A DNA stretch of 64,000 nt from Urechis unicinctus (taxonomy: Eukaryota > Annelida > Polychaeta > Xenopneusta > Urechidae). Position numbers and translations under genes: made by a program. Under the pieces are notes generated by a model that was not told the DNA's origin, searched no databases, and saw nothing but the letters and a program-made list of their open reading frames with translations. Where the stretch lies: the NCBI GenBank assembly GCA_034190875.2, contig CM067348.1, positions 4,553,068 to 4,617,067 on the forward strand, read 5' to 3'. This document shows, piece after piece, positions 37,401-53,666 of this stretch (its first letter is position 1; the number at the start of each line of letters is the position of its first letter).

Positions 37401-39690
37401 CATATGTCTTTTCTACTAATAACATTCTTTTTCTATGATAAACTCCGTTGTTGAATCATAATGTCTGAGGTAAGTTGCGTTTACTAAATGGGCATTGCAA
37501 ATGATTTATATAAGCTATCTTTCATGTCTTGCAAATGCTTCCCACCCATTATCTAACGAACAATTTGACTGCATGAAAGCAATGATGCATGAAGACCACG
37601 TGGTACTGTAATTGACAGCTGTGCACTCATGGCTCTTGTAACGGAAGAATAAAGCGAGGCATTCAGTGAGTGCTTGCAACATATAGTTCGTTTATTCTTT
37701 GATGATAGATCCGCAATATGGTTCAAATTGCTAAAACTCTATATTAAATGCGTTTTTTGCGACAATGGCTATATATTTCTTTGAGGCGATTCAAGCGCAA
37801 GTTAGCACCGACAGGCGATTTCATAACGCAGAATCCATACCGCATCGCATAGGAACGATGATGAAGTTTTGAATATTCATTTTCAAAGGAATATAAACAA
37901 ATATGTAAGTGTTAATGTAAGTTTTGTAGAAAATGAAGGGAATGAAAGTAGTGGCAAATTAGAGCCGCAATGACTTTTAATACTTTGATATACTTTGATT
38001 TGCCACCCCTTTTTCGCCCCTTCATTATGTTTTCAGACAATTTGTTATTTCGTGGATAAAGCGGATCATGTATCCTTATACAATGAGGCGAAGTTAACGA
38101 GCAGCTGGCCTCCCATGGCTCGAATAATCACGGCCCTCTACGCCGTGAATGATAAGACTCAGTTCGGGTCTAAAGTATGAGTGAGTCTCAGGTGTTGTTC
38201 TATGCGGAGGTGTGTAAAGGCTGAAGAGCTCTTATTTCCCAAAAGAATTGAACACCAGTTGAATATCAGATATGCTGCGGCTCATCTTGTATAATGTTAT
38301 TGCAGCACACAGCAGCACAAGAATAAACAATTTTACTGTGTTGGTAATGCGAGAACAAGCATATAACTGTTGTCTACATTGCGGCCTACAAGTGGCATAT
38401 AACACCACCAACCATGCTTTACATTTCAATTGGTTGTTTCGTACTTCAGCAGTTTGCCACCTAAGGATCACATATCATGCGTTGTTTGTGGCTTCGAGAA
38501 TGCTGCACATGCAGTGGAATTATCTCAATATAACTTATGATAAAAGAATGTTACTTGTTATATTGATATTACCCATAACCAAAAGCACACTTGCAGTAAA
38601 AACGTCCCCAATACCATTCCGAGGTGTATCACGAGATTTAAGATAAACAAAAGCAAAGAGCTTCATCGGCTGCTACTTCGTGGCTGTTGTTACATTTGAC
38701 TCATTATTATAAATTATCAAACAACAACTGCGTATACGCAATATGAAACAAATATAAGTTTGCAATAGTTAGCCTATCTATTTGCAAGCAACAGTTAGGC
38801 TGTGAAGTGTCATTTGAAAATCTCTCGACAACTTATCTGTAATCACTATGGGTCTTTATAGCGATATTGTGTATGTATAATTCTTACGATCTCGTGCCAG
38901 CCTTCATGCGTCACCAGTAGCGTTCACACGGGAAAAACAGTTTTTCTTACCTCGATTTCCAACTCAATGGTGATAGCCCTAGTCTTGTTTATTGGCGTCC
39001 AATGCCCGCATATGTCACTCATAAAAGCGTCTTTACAGTTCTAATTAGCAATGTCAAATCCTCCATCTTAGATGTAGGGTCCTAATTATGCTGAAGATAT
39101 TTTGGGACCGAATGAAATATCAGATTGTTTTACGTTGCGTTCACCTCGACACAAAGCGCTAAAATCATTTCATGGCTTTTATTATCAGACTAAATACTTG
39201 AGAATGGCTTTTGTATACTATCTACGCCAAATACCTGCTAATTATTTAATTTAATAGAGATGTCCGATTAGTCAGATAATCAGGTGATGACTTGGCACAA
39301 TAATTCTGTACGCATTAATTAAAATCTGACGGAGAATGCTTTTGACATTAAGCCGCTACACTTGTCACATGCATTGCACTTGTAATAGTCTGTTTGTTCT
39401 AGCAAATACTACCAAGCCATATAAACAAAGAGGAATATTCTATTATAATGCATCATGGCCCTGTGTCAAATTACTGACATGTTTGCACATATTTCATTCT
39501 CCCTCCCGCTGTGACAGGTTGGTGAAGTCTGATATCCCGTAACTAGTAACAATGACATTGTATGCTCTGCTTGTGAGTCTGGACAACGAAAAGTTAACAG
39601 CGACTCAACAGTGTCGCTTTATAAGATTATGTTATCCCATACTTATGGTAATAAAACGCCAGGGAGTGGTCATATTTATAGTTGTCATAA
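34441..39690. other. Long spacer of the repeated region
   Basis: No gene is supported over 5 kb. 34925-35050 and 39240-39330 resemble 30260-30370. A 143-codon plus-strand frame at 37007-37438 has a hydrophobic segment and several cysteines but no recognised domain. It is listed among the rejected items. Confidence 0.4.
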
Positions 39691-39828
39691 TTACCAGCAG
39701 CGGAATAAAGAACAGCAAGTTCTTGCATCGTAATGAATGGTTTCAATCAATATCTTGGTCAGTGAACAATGATTCACTACCGCAAAAGCAAGCGGCATCA
39801 ATAGGATGAGTATGATAGTTAGGTGCAT
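39691..39828 (-). CDS. Small secreted cysteine-containing peptide or signal exon (unrecognised)
   Basis: A 45-residue frame. Residues 1-16 (MHLTIILILLMPLAFA) form a textbook signal peptide ending in a small-residue cleavage site. The remaining 29 residues hold four cysteines, one near the start and CC..C at the end. A diverged copy lies at 32711, and over the alignable 27 codons I count 4 silent and 9 replacement differences with no indel, so purifying selection is not obvious. A TATA-like box sits 115 bases upstream in both copies. It may be a stand-alone peptide gene or the first exon of the repeated cysteine-rich family, whose blocks lie downstream on the same strand. Function unknown. Confidence 0.4.
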   Translation of the reverse strand: MHLTIILILLMPLAFAVVNHCSLTKILIETIHYDARTCCSLFRCW

Positions 39829-39937
39829 GGTATGGCATAGCGATTCATCTTACAATGAACCTTGTAGCTGCTCCATGCATCAACTTTCTTCCAGCCATTA
39901 ATGCCACATCAACGTAATGCAATGTGCACTCTAGCAG

Positions 39938-39943
39938 CTTATA
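39938..39943 (-). promoter_or_regulatory. TATA-like site conserved between copies
   Basis: Minus-strand CCCCTATAAGC, 115 bases upstream of ATG 39828. It lies in a segment (39840-39970) that is the most conserved between this copy and 32720-32870. Confidence 0.35.
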
Positions 39944-39974
39944 GGGGTATGACTATGTAATTCCGATATAGTTA

Positions 39975-40800
39975 ATTGCTATTTTCATCGACTAATATCC
40001 GCGCCAATCGGATGTGTCCATTTCACAGTTTATATCGCACAGTCCTCCTAAAGTAAAATTCGAAGAACCTCGCTGTACGTTAACTTTGTATGTACCTACA
40101 TGCATTTTTAAGCGGCTTGTAGTGAGCAGGTTAGGCGCCTGGGATGGTATTCATCATCTAATGCTTTCTCTCTGATCCCTGTTGCCGTTTATAAAACCAT
40201 ATGAATTAGTCAATAAACTCCAGGTGTCTCGCCCGCAACTGAAAATCAATAGTGAGGGCACACAGGTGCAGGATTATAAATATTGCATATTCAATTATGT
40301 CATGTAATTCCACTATAAATATAACACGGTCGAACCGAGGCCATGCTCTCAGCAAGTATGCAAAGAATATTTTACAGTACATTGCCACCTTTATTTGGAA
40401 CTTGCTCATATAACACGCGTTGATAATTGCCACACAACAATACGTGCAAATGTAATTCAGCTTTGTCGGTAATCAATGTGTCGATCGCAATTTGTGTAAC
40501 CATTGATAGTCTAAATGGGTTATCCAATGATAATTGTTATAATAAACGGCATACCACATGTGAGAAGTTGCGGTTAGTGATATAAACGTCAATGCCCATT
40601 CTTAAATGTTCAATCAAATGAATATAAACTACGGCAAATGTGTATAATCTTTTACGCTACATTTACTTTTTGAGTACGAGTAGATACAAAATCACAAATC
40701 TCCAAGTACAACCACTACTCAAGGTTTTCAGTGGTACAATTGGCTGAGTTGTATGCCTTGCATTTTGGTGGTATCCTGTTCGTAATCTTTACCGCTGAGA
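39975..40800. other. Non-coding stretch, nothing recognised
   Basis: No gene, RNA or repeat recognised. Confidence 0.35.
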
Positions 40801-40805
40801 TATAT

Positions 40806-42212
<1,407 letters not shown>

Positions 42213-42312
42213 NNNNNNNNNNNNNNNNNNNNNNNNNNNNNNNNNNNNNNNNNNNNNNNNNNNNNNNNNNNNNNNNNNNNNNNNNNNNNNNNNNNNNNNN
42301 NNNNNNNNNNNN
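42213..42312. other. Assembly gap (100 N)
   Basis: Exactly 100 N. Confidence 0.99.
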
Positions 42313-43374
42313 AAAAGTAATAGCTGGGGATCTCATATCTATTCCTGCCAGTTTAATCATACAATCTGCAATGATATAACTGTGCCTCGTTGTAAGTTGC
42401 AATTCTTGATAATGATGGAGATGCAAGTTTTCTGTCTGTGTCTAAGACATTTTTATGAATATGAACGTTAGATGGCGAACGATTGATTTTCACCTGATTT
42501 GTATAGAAGTTCGTGTCTTCTGGTCCCAGAGGATTGACAATATACTGGGAATTATTATACTTCGTTTTTATCTTATTTGCTTCTTATATGTCGAGAGAAA
42601 GAACGCCCTACATTTGCTGTCAGCGAGATCCTTTTTCACTTCTTCAATTAACATTCGAAACGACGATTCGTGGTTAATAACGTGAAAACCGTCATTCGGG
42701 GGCATGACTACACGACTTGCTCCCCCGGCCAGTAACACTGCTGATAACACGCTATGCTTTCATTTCACCGATGTTTGTGCGAGGTTGCAGTTCTATACAA
42801 TGATAATCTACGAATTACCACTTATTGCCAAAAAATATCGTATGTTTTTGGATACGATATTATCATGGACGTAATAAGTGATTTTCAGTACCTTAAACTC
42901 AAAGTAGCTTATACGGCGCTTATCAGTTAATTACTATTTGACCTCCTCCATGGGCAGCAACATCCTAACCCTAATGCGATGGTTAATTGTAACGCCCAAC
43001 TAGACACATAGTTTTGATCAGTGGCTATTTTAGGCCTCAAACTATGCTGACTTTTACCTCCAGTTGTATCCTAGGATACTGCACAGAGAAGCTCAAAGAG
43101 CGACCTCAAACTGTCATCTGCAGCGATGAACAATGTTGACAGGTTGAGAGCGTTTTATATGAGCCTTTTGAAAAAAACAAACATAAATGTCGGCAGCTAT
43201 CGCTAAACGAGGTAAAATACTTGTTTATTGCAACACTAATATCAACAATAACGGGGTAAGTTACCTTTTCCATTGTAATGCCCATGTGTTCGTGCATTCA
43301 CAACCCCGCGGGACATTAATAATGTAAACCTCTCTGAGCCGTGGTGTCGTGCGGATATCCATCCATGCTGCCTT
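42313..43374. other. Non-coding stretch, nothing recognised
   Basis: No supported gene. The 3' flank of the LINE fragment may begin near 43380. Confidence 0.35.
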
Positions 43375-43985
43375 TTAGTGATAATGAGGATAATTATGTC
43401 TACCATAACAATCGAGGCTGATCCTAGACTGGCCTTTAAGCAGACTTTGTACCTCTTACACAAGCCGCCATGGCGGCGGCCATCCGACAGCTCGCCGTCG
43501 AATAGAGCCTCGGGTAATCTGTTGCTCTCCATGCGCAGCACATGACCTGACCAGCAGAGCTAAGCCTTCACAAGTAGGACCTCAAATCCAATAATGCTAC
43601 ACCTCTCCAGTACCTCTGGGTACCGTACACGGTCCTTCCACGAGATGCCATAGATCTTTCATAGGTATCGAAGGTGGAACTAGCCCAACACGTGCTGCTC
43701 GTACCACATCAACGTACAGGTACCACATACAGCAGCACCGTTGGCACAGCAGAACGGTATTTACCGATGCGTTATTTCGCCGTCAATCATGGCGTCCGGC
43801 GAGATCGCGCCTTCGAGATGGCAGAGCTTGCCTGCAACCTTGAGTTGCTCTTCTCCAATGGTGATTCTCGTCGGGGGTTATTCTAGTCGAGGCAGGACTA
43901 GCACCTCCGTCTTTTCTATACTGATGGTCTGCCCCAAGCATGTCATTCACATGATGCTAGGTAGTTTAACTGACTTTGGATGGAT
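43375..43985 (-). mobile_element. Non-LTR retrotransposon (LINE) reverse transcriptase fragment
   Basis: The minus strand carries the end of a LINE reverse transcriptase in broken frames. From 43950 it reads CLGQTISIEKTEVLVLP, then EEQLKVAGKLCHLEGAISPDA, and near 43545-43430 HVLRMESNRLPEALFDGE and GLCKRYKVCLKASLG. These match the thumb and C-terminal region of jockey/RTE-like elements (typically KTEVL, KFCYLGS.IS.DA, GHV.RM.D.RLPK..LYGEL). Stops and frameshifts show long decay. The 5' part of the element, with the catalytic site, is absent. Which LINE clade it belongs to cannot be settled by eye. Confidence 0.7.
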
Positions 43986-44160
43986 GCCCACTCAATGGAC
44001 GACTGAATAATAGATGGGAGCCGCATTCAAATTACATACAACATCCCATCTATCGAACCTCTCCTCATTATAGTCAGTTTCTATCGCTGTGACCATATAT
44101 GGCTGAGTTGGATAAATCAGTATCACAGTGCATTCTCATACGCCCTTTTGTGTGTTGTTC
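43985..44160. repeat. Dispersed repeat, copy 1
   Basis: Similar to 47938-48120 (shared caatgga(c/t)gactgaataat(a/c)(g/a)atgggag and tagtcagtt/gagtcagtt). Nature unknown. It directly abuts the LINE fragment. Confidence 0.5.
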
Positions 44161-44645
44161 CGTATACTCATAACTATATATGGAATGCAACAATTCAAGG
44201 ACATTATCGGCCTTACAAGAATAAAATTTCCTAACTTACGAGGCTTCCCGTGCTTGAACGAGAAGCAAATATGTGAGAGGTAATATCTTTCTGAGTTGGC
44301 CTTTTGCTATAGTTTTTTTCATATCTGTTCCTCGATTGCGCAGACATGTTGGGCATTTATGTAACTAAGCACTGTCATTGGAAATGCCCTCTTTGAACTA
44401 TGCTGCTCTCATTGTAGCTAGGGAATAATTACCTTTGCTATTGATTGATATGCATCGCTATGAGTCCTTTCTGATCTTGGATAATGCAAATATATATTTT
44501 GGGATCTTGATTAAGCGCCGACCCGAAATCCAGACAACACTCAATACTCAGTGTTTATAATTTCCCCTCGATCGATTCAGTTTTTGAGTTATCTTGTAAA
44601 TGATATGATTTGTATTAATCGTATACAGGTGTGTATGCAAATGCT
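44161..44645. other. Non-coding stretch, nothing recognised
   Basis: No supported feature. Confidence 0.35.
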
Positions 44646-44732
<87 letters not shown>

Positions 44733-45098
44733 TATAAATATATATCAATAGAGTATATAGATATATATATATATATATATTTATATATAGAGATATATAT
44801 ATATACATAGAGAGATCATATCCTATATATATATATATACTAGAGATATATATATCTCTCTATATCTCTCTCTCTCTCTCTCTAGAGATATCTATCTCTA
44901 TATATATAGAGATCTCTCTTTCTAGATACCTCTATATATATCTCTCTTTCTCTCTCTCTCTATATCTCTCTATCTATACTCTCTCTCTCTATATATCTCT
45001 ATATATATATCTCTATATATAGATATATCTCTATATATCTATCTATCTCTCTCTATCTATATATCTATATATCTATATATATATATATATATATATTA
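44646..45098. repeat. Mixed (AT)n / (CTAT)n / (CT)n microsatellite
   Basis: Starts as AT, passes through atct and ctct mixtures and returns to AT. Confidence 0.95.
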
Positions 45099-45271
45099 TA
45101 TACATGCAATGTATGCACAAGTCTGAAAATGAAACCATAACACTTTACCTTAATGGGATCATGGCAGCATGATCTAATGCATCATTGTACCGATGCGCTA
45201 GCGTTAGTGTCGTCTGATTAAAACTAAGATATATATTCTCTCTTATTCACTGCGTTTGCACGTGATTCGTT

Positions 45272-47937
<2,666 letters not shown>

Positions 47938-48120
47938 TCAATGGATGACTGAATAATCAATGGGAGGCTGCAATGAAGTGATATTAAGAACCCTATATAC
48001 CAACCATCCCCTTGTGAGAGTCAGTTATTATTCTATACATAACCTGCAGCTCATGACGTCAATGTTTAGGAGTATTCTTCGTATTGTATCACTACAGTCG
48101 GCAGATATGGTTCATAATGT
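47938..48120. repeat. Dispersed repeat, copy 2
   Basis: Partner of 43985-44160, same orientation, without the LINE fragment beside it. Confidence 0.5.
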
Positions 48121-51080
48121 TCTAATATACTGGCACCCTGATTATGTAGCGGATTATGACTATACACACAGCTTCCATATATAAACCGAGTGTAATCAGC
48201 TGTTCAAAGTTACATATTTTTAATATCATTCGGTACATATCTATATAACCTCCTGATATATGAACTTCTTGCATATTTGGGCGGCGGTGCGCTTTTAGGC
48301 CAGTATTACGCTCATTGTTATATTGAAAACTTCAAAGTAACTCATTCGTGGGTAGCAAACTATATTCTAAATATAATTTATGGCCGTGCTGCCGACCAAT
48401 TAAGGATCATTTAAGATATTTAAGCTGTTAGCGACTCGCCCATGCGACCCTCAATGCAACTATTCTGTGCACCAGAACGAGGTCGTGTTTCATCATTTCT
48501 GAAAATAACTGCCGCTAAAATCTTTGATTCGCGGTAAAGGCCGACATAGTTGACTGTTATCACAGCATCTTGCACAGGTGAAACACATGATAGGGCGTTG
48601 CAATAAACCTCCAAATTTGTAGGTTACCTAACCTTACACACTGCTAAGAAGAAAGAACGTGACAACCTCGAAAATATTTTCTTTTGTATTATTTCCTATC
48701 TGAAATGAATTCCAGACATGGTTTGCATGTGTCTGGTGGTAGCTCGATATCATGTTTATGCTGAAGACAGAATTTACATGCGCGTTATAGTAATATTTGA
48801 CGATGTTTTATTTGCCTTGTTTGTTTAATTTGCAGTGCAGTGATTAGAGGTGACCAATATCGTCCTGTCGAATGAGAGGTGAATCTGTCTAAGTCATTCT
48901 TGAGCAGTTGTCGCTGATCCAATAATGACGATGTATATGTATCGAACCCATGGTCAAGCCAGCAAGACATACTGCACATCCACCACTGAAGGCGTCCATT
49001 GGCATTGAACTATTGGCATCACCTTTTCCAGTAACAGCTCTGTTACTATGTATTTAACTCGTTTTGTTAGCTAAAGCTAGGCTGTACAAAATGTACAAAT
49101 CTCGATTAGGCGTGAATGCACGCCGAAATGGAGGCGGGGAGCAAAGAGGCAGACTGGTATCCCCTCTACTTATCATAGTTTACTTTAGTTTAGAGCGGAC
49201 AATCAGACATAACGGAGAGGGTGGTAAGAGGCCGACAAGTTCTTATATGATGGAGGTAGAAGGGAATTACTTTAAAGCCACCATACTCTGCTAAGTGGAA
49301 TTTTCCGAGAATCACTACACCCATTGTACACTGATTATGAATAAACTGGAGGTTTCTAAAGCGCATACGCACACTTTGTTTATGAAATATTGCTGGAGCA
49401 TTATAGGCCCAGGGTTTGAGGACTAACCATTGGTAAACAACATCAGGTCAACATGGTTGTCACTGGTGACGAACACTGATAGATCAAACAGATATGGTTG
49501 ATATCATGAAAGCCCTGACATATGTGCTTTTGGGATTGGTTGATATGGGGTCGTTTGTGACAAATAAACAATGTTATGTGATTCTTGTTCCATGTACTTA
49601 ACATTTTGTGTTCATAAGTAGGAGCTCTTTCGGTGTCTGCTGCCTTCTTTGACGCAGATGCTTGTTCAGCTTGTGTGTAAGATGGTAAGTTGTTCAACAT
49701 ATTGCATTGCGGATACCCATGTTTGTCTAACTATTAAACATGCAACGCCATCTTTTGCTTTTAGGCAAGTGAATAATAAGTGTTCGACTTATGACAAATA
49801 TGGGCTTGATAATCACAACCAAGCGGTACTAGTTAGTTCAGTTGGTTGTGTTTTCCCCTCCCAGTACATCACATTGATGAGAAATTTACATGCTCAACAA
49901 ATCACATTATTTAATTTAAATCTAGCGCGGACAAACTAGTCACCTAACCGGGTCACATTTATGACACAATTAACGACGCCCAAATTATGGTTTAAATGTG
50001 GATCACTTATTCATGTAACATTAATAATGTTATGTAATAACTTTGATGATGCAGATATAAACCTTAGCCGTGTGATAACATATCTTTGCAATGCTGAAAT
50101 CAATACGTAAATCATCAATAGCGTTTGGGGATTAAGGAACTCAGACGCAGTAGAGTAATTGGGTGCGGGAGAACAGCAGGCAGCATGATGTTATTAAATC
50201 AGCATTTTGTGAGTATAACAGAGGTTTTAGGTACTATGATAGCATCACACAAGTGCTGGCTCTTACAACAAGTTGGAGCTTATGAGTGCTATCATGTTGT
50301 ATTTGTCACAAATTAATAGAGCACGACCATGTTCTGCAGGCGATACTTATTGCATTAACCCCAAAGGGAAAACTGTTGATCACTTGCAGGTGATATCCAA
50401 AAAAGGGATGCACATGTAAAGTGATATGAGAGCGTTGGATGAGCAGATGATTGCATCAATATCCCCCATAAATCTTTATTCCGCCGGTTTTAAACACCAT
50501 CAGCCATTTGAGAACCAGCTTCGCCAAGTACCGGGTGGTTAAAGCCGAGTGTCAACTGAAACAAACTCACATATATTGAGATGCCTCGTCTGAATGTACT
50601 TACTTATCAAGAGCTCAGAGAGCTGAAGTTTGCTGCATCACTCGTTTTTCATTCGAACCTTAGTAAATTCTAACTCTGTTCTATTCCATGTTGCGTAGAC
50701 GGTGAATGCGCTGGGGACAACACTCTTACAAGGATAGGTTGTGCATCATGAAGTTGTAACTGCTTCTGCTCATTATTAATTCAGTTGTTCATTAAGCTGT
50801 GCCTGTCTCAAGACATATTACACATGCTGCATCTCTCTCGTCTCATGACAAGGTATGAGAAGATAAAACGCTCCGTTATACAAACCACAAATTGCGAAGC
50901 AAAATAGTGCTGTGTGGACCAAGTTGTCAGAATGATACCGTTACTACACCGGCAATTATATTTCACCTCTAATGATGCGCAACTGTTCATAAAGGACAAG
51001 CGATATTTGTCCCGTGAGTTGCCTCATTGAATACAACTTATCGTGATATCGAATTTGTACTGGTTATTAATCTCTTTCAG
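48121..51080. other. Non-coding stretch upstream of the recombinase gene
   Basis: No coding block recognised. Upstream exons and the promoter of the tyrosine recombinase gene may lie here but could not be located. Confidence 0.35.
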
Positions 51081-53666
51081 GGATCAGATGTTGATTGTTC
51101 GGGCTCTACCTCATGTATGGAATATCAAAAAAAAGTTTGTCTTTGTTATTTCCCCGGGAAATATCTTCTTTTTTGCCGTGTCTACGAATACGCCTTCAGT
51201 CATGTACATTGTTCTGATAACCATTTGCTCCTATTTGATATTGTTCGACAGCTTTCCGGGTTTACGGCCTATCTTATGAGCTTCCAGGGGTCGAGCCTCA
51301 AGCCTAACCAGGCGCAAAAACACGCGCAACAAGTGTCCTACCTGATGCGAGAGGTAGAAGGCCCATTGGACATGGCCCATGAATCCTTGGGTAATGTGGT
51401 CGAAAAAAAATTAACGACGGGGGAATGGCTACCCAACACCGCAAGAACATATCTTAATTCTCTCAAACTGTATATTCGCTACCTTTCAACACTGGCATCA
51501 ATTGGGCAAGGAATGTATGATATCCAAAAGCTCCAAGCCCTGGATAAAAGCATGAACACTTGGGTTAAGTCCATCAAAAAAAGAGAAACCAAAAGAAAGA
51601 GGAACATATGTTCGGATATAATCACGCCCGATGAGATTCAGCAGTATCTGAAAAGTGTACGGGCAAGTGAAGCAACCAGACTGCTTTTGGCTTCACAGGC
51701 TGAAACAAAGAATATGTCCGCGCATACGCAAGTGCGCAATTTTCTCATCACGCGTCTTGCGTTAGCAAATTGCCAGCGAACGGGCTGCATACTTAACATG
51801 AGAATAGATGAGGTCTGCAAGGGCAAATCACAAATTAGAAATGGTCATCATATTGTCTATGTGGATGACCATAAGACGGCTGCGGTTTATGGACCCGCCG
51901 AGGTGGTCCTTGATGAGCGCCTCTACAAGGATATTGCAAAATATATAGCGTCTGTAAGGGCTCACTCTATGCTCCCATTTGTCTTTGTGTCCTGGGCGGG
52001 CAGACAATTGGACGCCGGTGGGGTAGCAGGCGCATTGAGTGCGGAGCTCGGGCATGCTGGGGTCGAGAAGAGGTAAACGATGCTTTGAATTGCTAACCTG
52101 TAGTTGTTTTGCGAATTGTATTTAGTCATAGTAAGTACTATGTTGTACTTGACTGTCTGTGGTGTAAAGTTAGGATGTGAAGTCAAATATTTGTGTTGGG
52201 CAAGTGTTTCAAACAGCTTGAGGATTTAATACCATTTTAAAATTTCCAGAATTACCATGACCAAAATGCGCCACATGGCAGCAACACTAGTATCAGGCCT
52301 ACTGCCGGAGGGGGATCGGAATGACCTTGCAAAATTAATGCTGCACAGCACATCAGTGCAGCAGAAGCACTACAACAAATGCCTGGCGACATTAAAGAAA
52401 GTCCGCATATCCTCCATCCTAAGAAAATACTGACGGAGTCCTCACTCGATCCTAGCGATCTTCAGGATGCCGAATTCGGTCAGCAATTGTGGTATATTTT
52501 AGAAATCATGTTGCTTTATATTGGAAGATTGTATGTTTATATGCATGTAACCCTCTGGTCTTCAGAAGTACCAGGGTATGACATTACGAAAATCAGCATA
52601 CCAAGATCCACCGCAGTAGCTGGTAAGTGATAGTGCTTTTCCAGCAATTGCACTCGCAATTCTCCTATAATAAATTATCACGTACTTTGTTTCTATATTC
52701 ATAAGGAGACATAGAAGGTAGAAGTGTGTGTTATTTTTAGGGGCCAGTGGAAGCTGTATGCAACAGGCTAGCGCATGTGAATCCCCAGAAGAAGAAAGTG
52801 GTGAGTGACTCATTCTTGGTCTAGGACTTTGTGATCAGGGACGTCGCCAGGGTGATTTGGTTGGGGGGGTGTAACTAAAATTTTGCCGACTGCGGGATGA
52901 CTATCTAAGCGTAGCGCCACCATATTCTTCCAGTTCCCAACTTTCAATTTGCCGACTAGACAGGATTTTGCCGACTGTGACGCGGACTGTCGGTTTGAAT
53001 GGGGGGGGGGGTGTCACACCCCCCTACACCCCTGCTTTGGCAAAGCCCCTGTTTGTGATACGCATTAAGTCATGGAAAAGTGCTTATCGGCAGTGCGATT
53101 ATAACCGTTAGCGCCACCATTCGATTGTTGCAATCAAAGGGCACGACGTTAAATTCCTTCAGCAGTTAATGATCCACCTTCATTGCTATTTGATATCTGC
53201 AATAAGGGGGCGCTAGTTTAGGGATGGATTTCTAATGTGATTAACTACATCAAGCTCAGGATGTTCAACTTAGGTATTGCATTTTTCAGAAACATGTCCA
53301 GTCGCTGAAGATAGCGAATTGGAAAGTGAAGATGAAGATCAAATGATCTTGGTAAATGAATTGTTTGTTATTCATACGATGTAATTATTGCTAGCGTCTC
53401 CGAATGTGAATGCATTTTTGTTTGTGTTCGTTCAGGCCACTGCTAGACCAATGGTGAAAGGAAAAACGCTACCCGAAAATGAAAGGTCGTGGCTCCTAGC
53501 TAAAAGTGAAGCGTATGAAAATGGTGGCACGACATTGAATGATATCATCCAACTTTTGAAGGACGAAGTTCTCAAAGCGTACGCCGATTTGAAATGGCCA
53601 GGGGTTAATGATTCCATGAAGATAACAAGGATGAGGGACATAATAAGAAAAACAAGAAATAAATAA
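51081..53666 (+). CDS. Crypton-type tyrosine recombinase gene, multi-exon, possibly frameshifted
   Basis: Exons inferred from GT-AG sites with matching phase: 51081-51134, 51252-52072, 52250-about 52433, 52566-52622, 52741-52800, 53290-53351 and 53436-53666. The main exon holds an N-terminal helical domain (KHAQQVSYLMREVEG, ARTYLNSLKLYIRYLS) and the start of the catalytic domain. Likely active residues are R in ANCQRTG, K in VDDHKTA, R in TKMRHMAATL, H in LMLHST and Y in QKHYNK, the R-K-R-H-Y set of tyrosine recombinases. The usual first histidine of HxxR is T. An acidic linker (EEES, ELESEDEDQ) and a 76-residue C-terminal tail follow. Frame 0 of the 52250 exon stops at 52431 and no donor there fits the next exon's phase. 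A one-base frameshift near 52425 or an unusual junction is therefore needed. The N-terminal start was not found. It could be a mobile Crypton or a domesticated host gene. Confidence 0.7.
52836..53051. mobile_element. hAT-like MITE, 216 bp, in an intron of the recombinase gene
   Basis: Termini CAGGG....GCCA and the inverse TGGC....CCCTG, flanked by the perfect 8-bp duplication TTTGTGAT (52828-52835 and 53052-53059). The 8-bp duplication and CAGGG ends are the hAT signature. The interior has three tttgccgact repeats and a G10/C7 palindromic stretch. No coding capacity. Confidence 0.88.

Noticed and set aside
37007-37438. 143-codon plus-strand frame with five cysteines
   Set aside because: Same reasoning. 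It is on the opposite strand to the repeated gene family and has no counterpart in other copies.
39691-39828. Venom-type toxin precursor
   Set aside because: The signal peptide and four cysteines alone are not evidence of toxicity, and no known toxin framework is recognised.
51252-52433. Bacterial or phage integrase, suggesting contamination or transfer
   Set aside because: The gene has phase-consistent spliceosomal introns and sits in contiguous animal-like sequence. The sequence style matches animal Crypton proteins.
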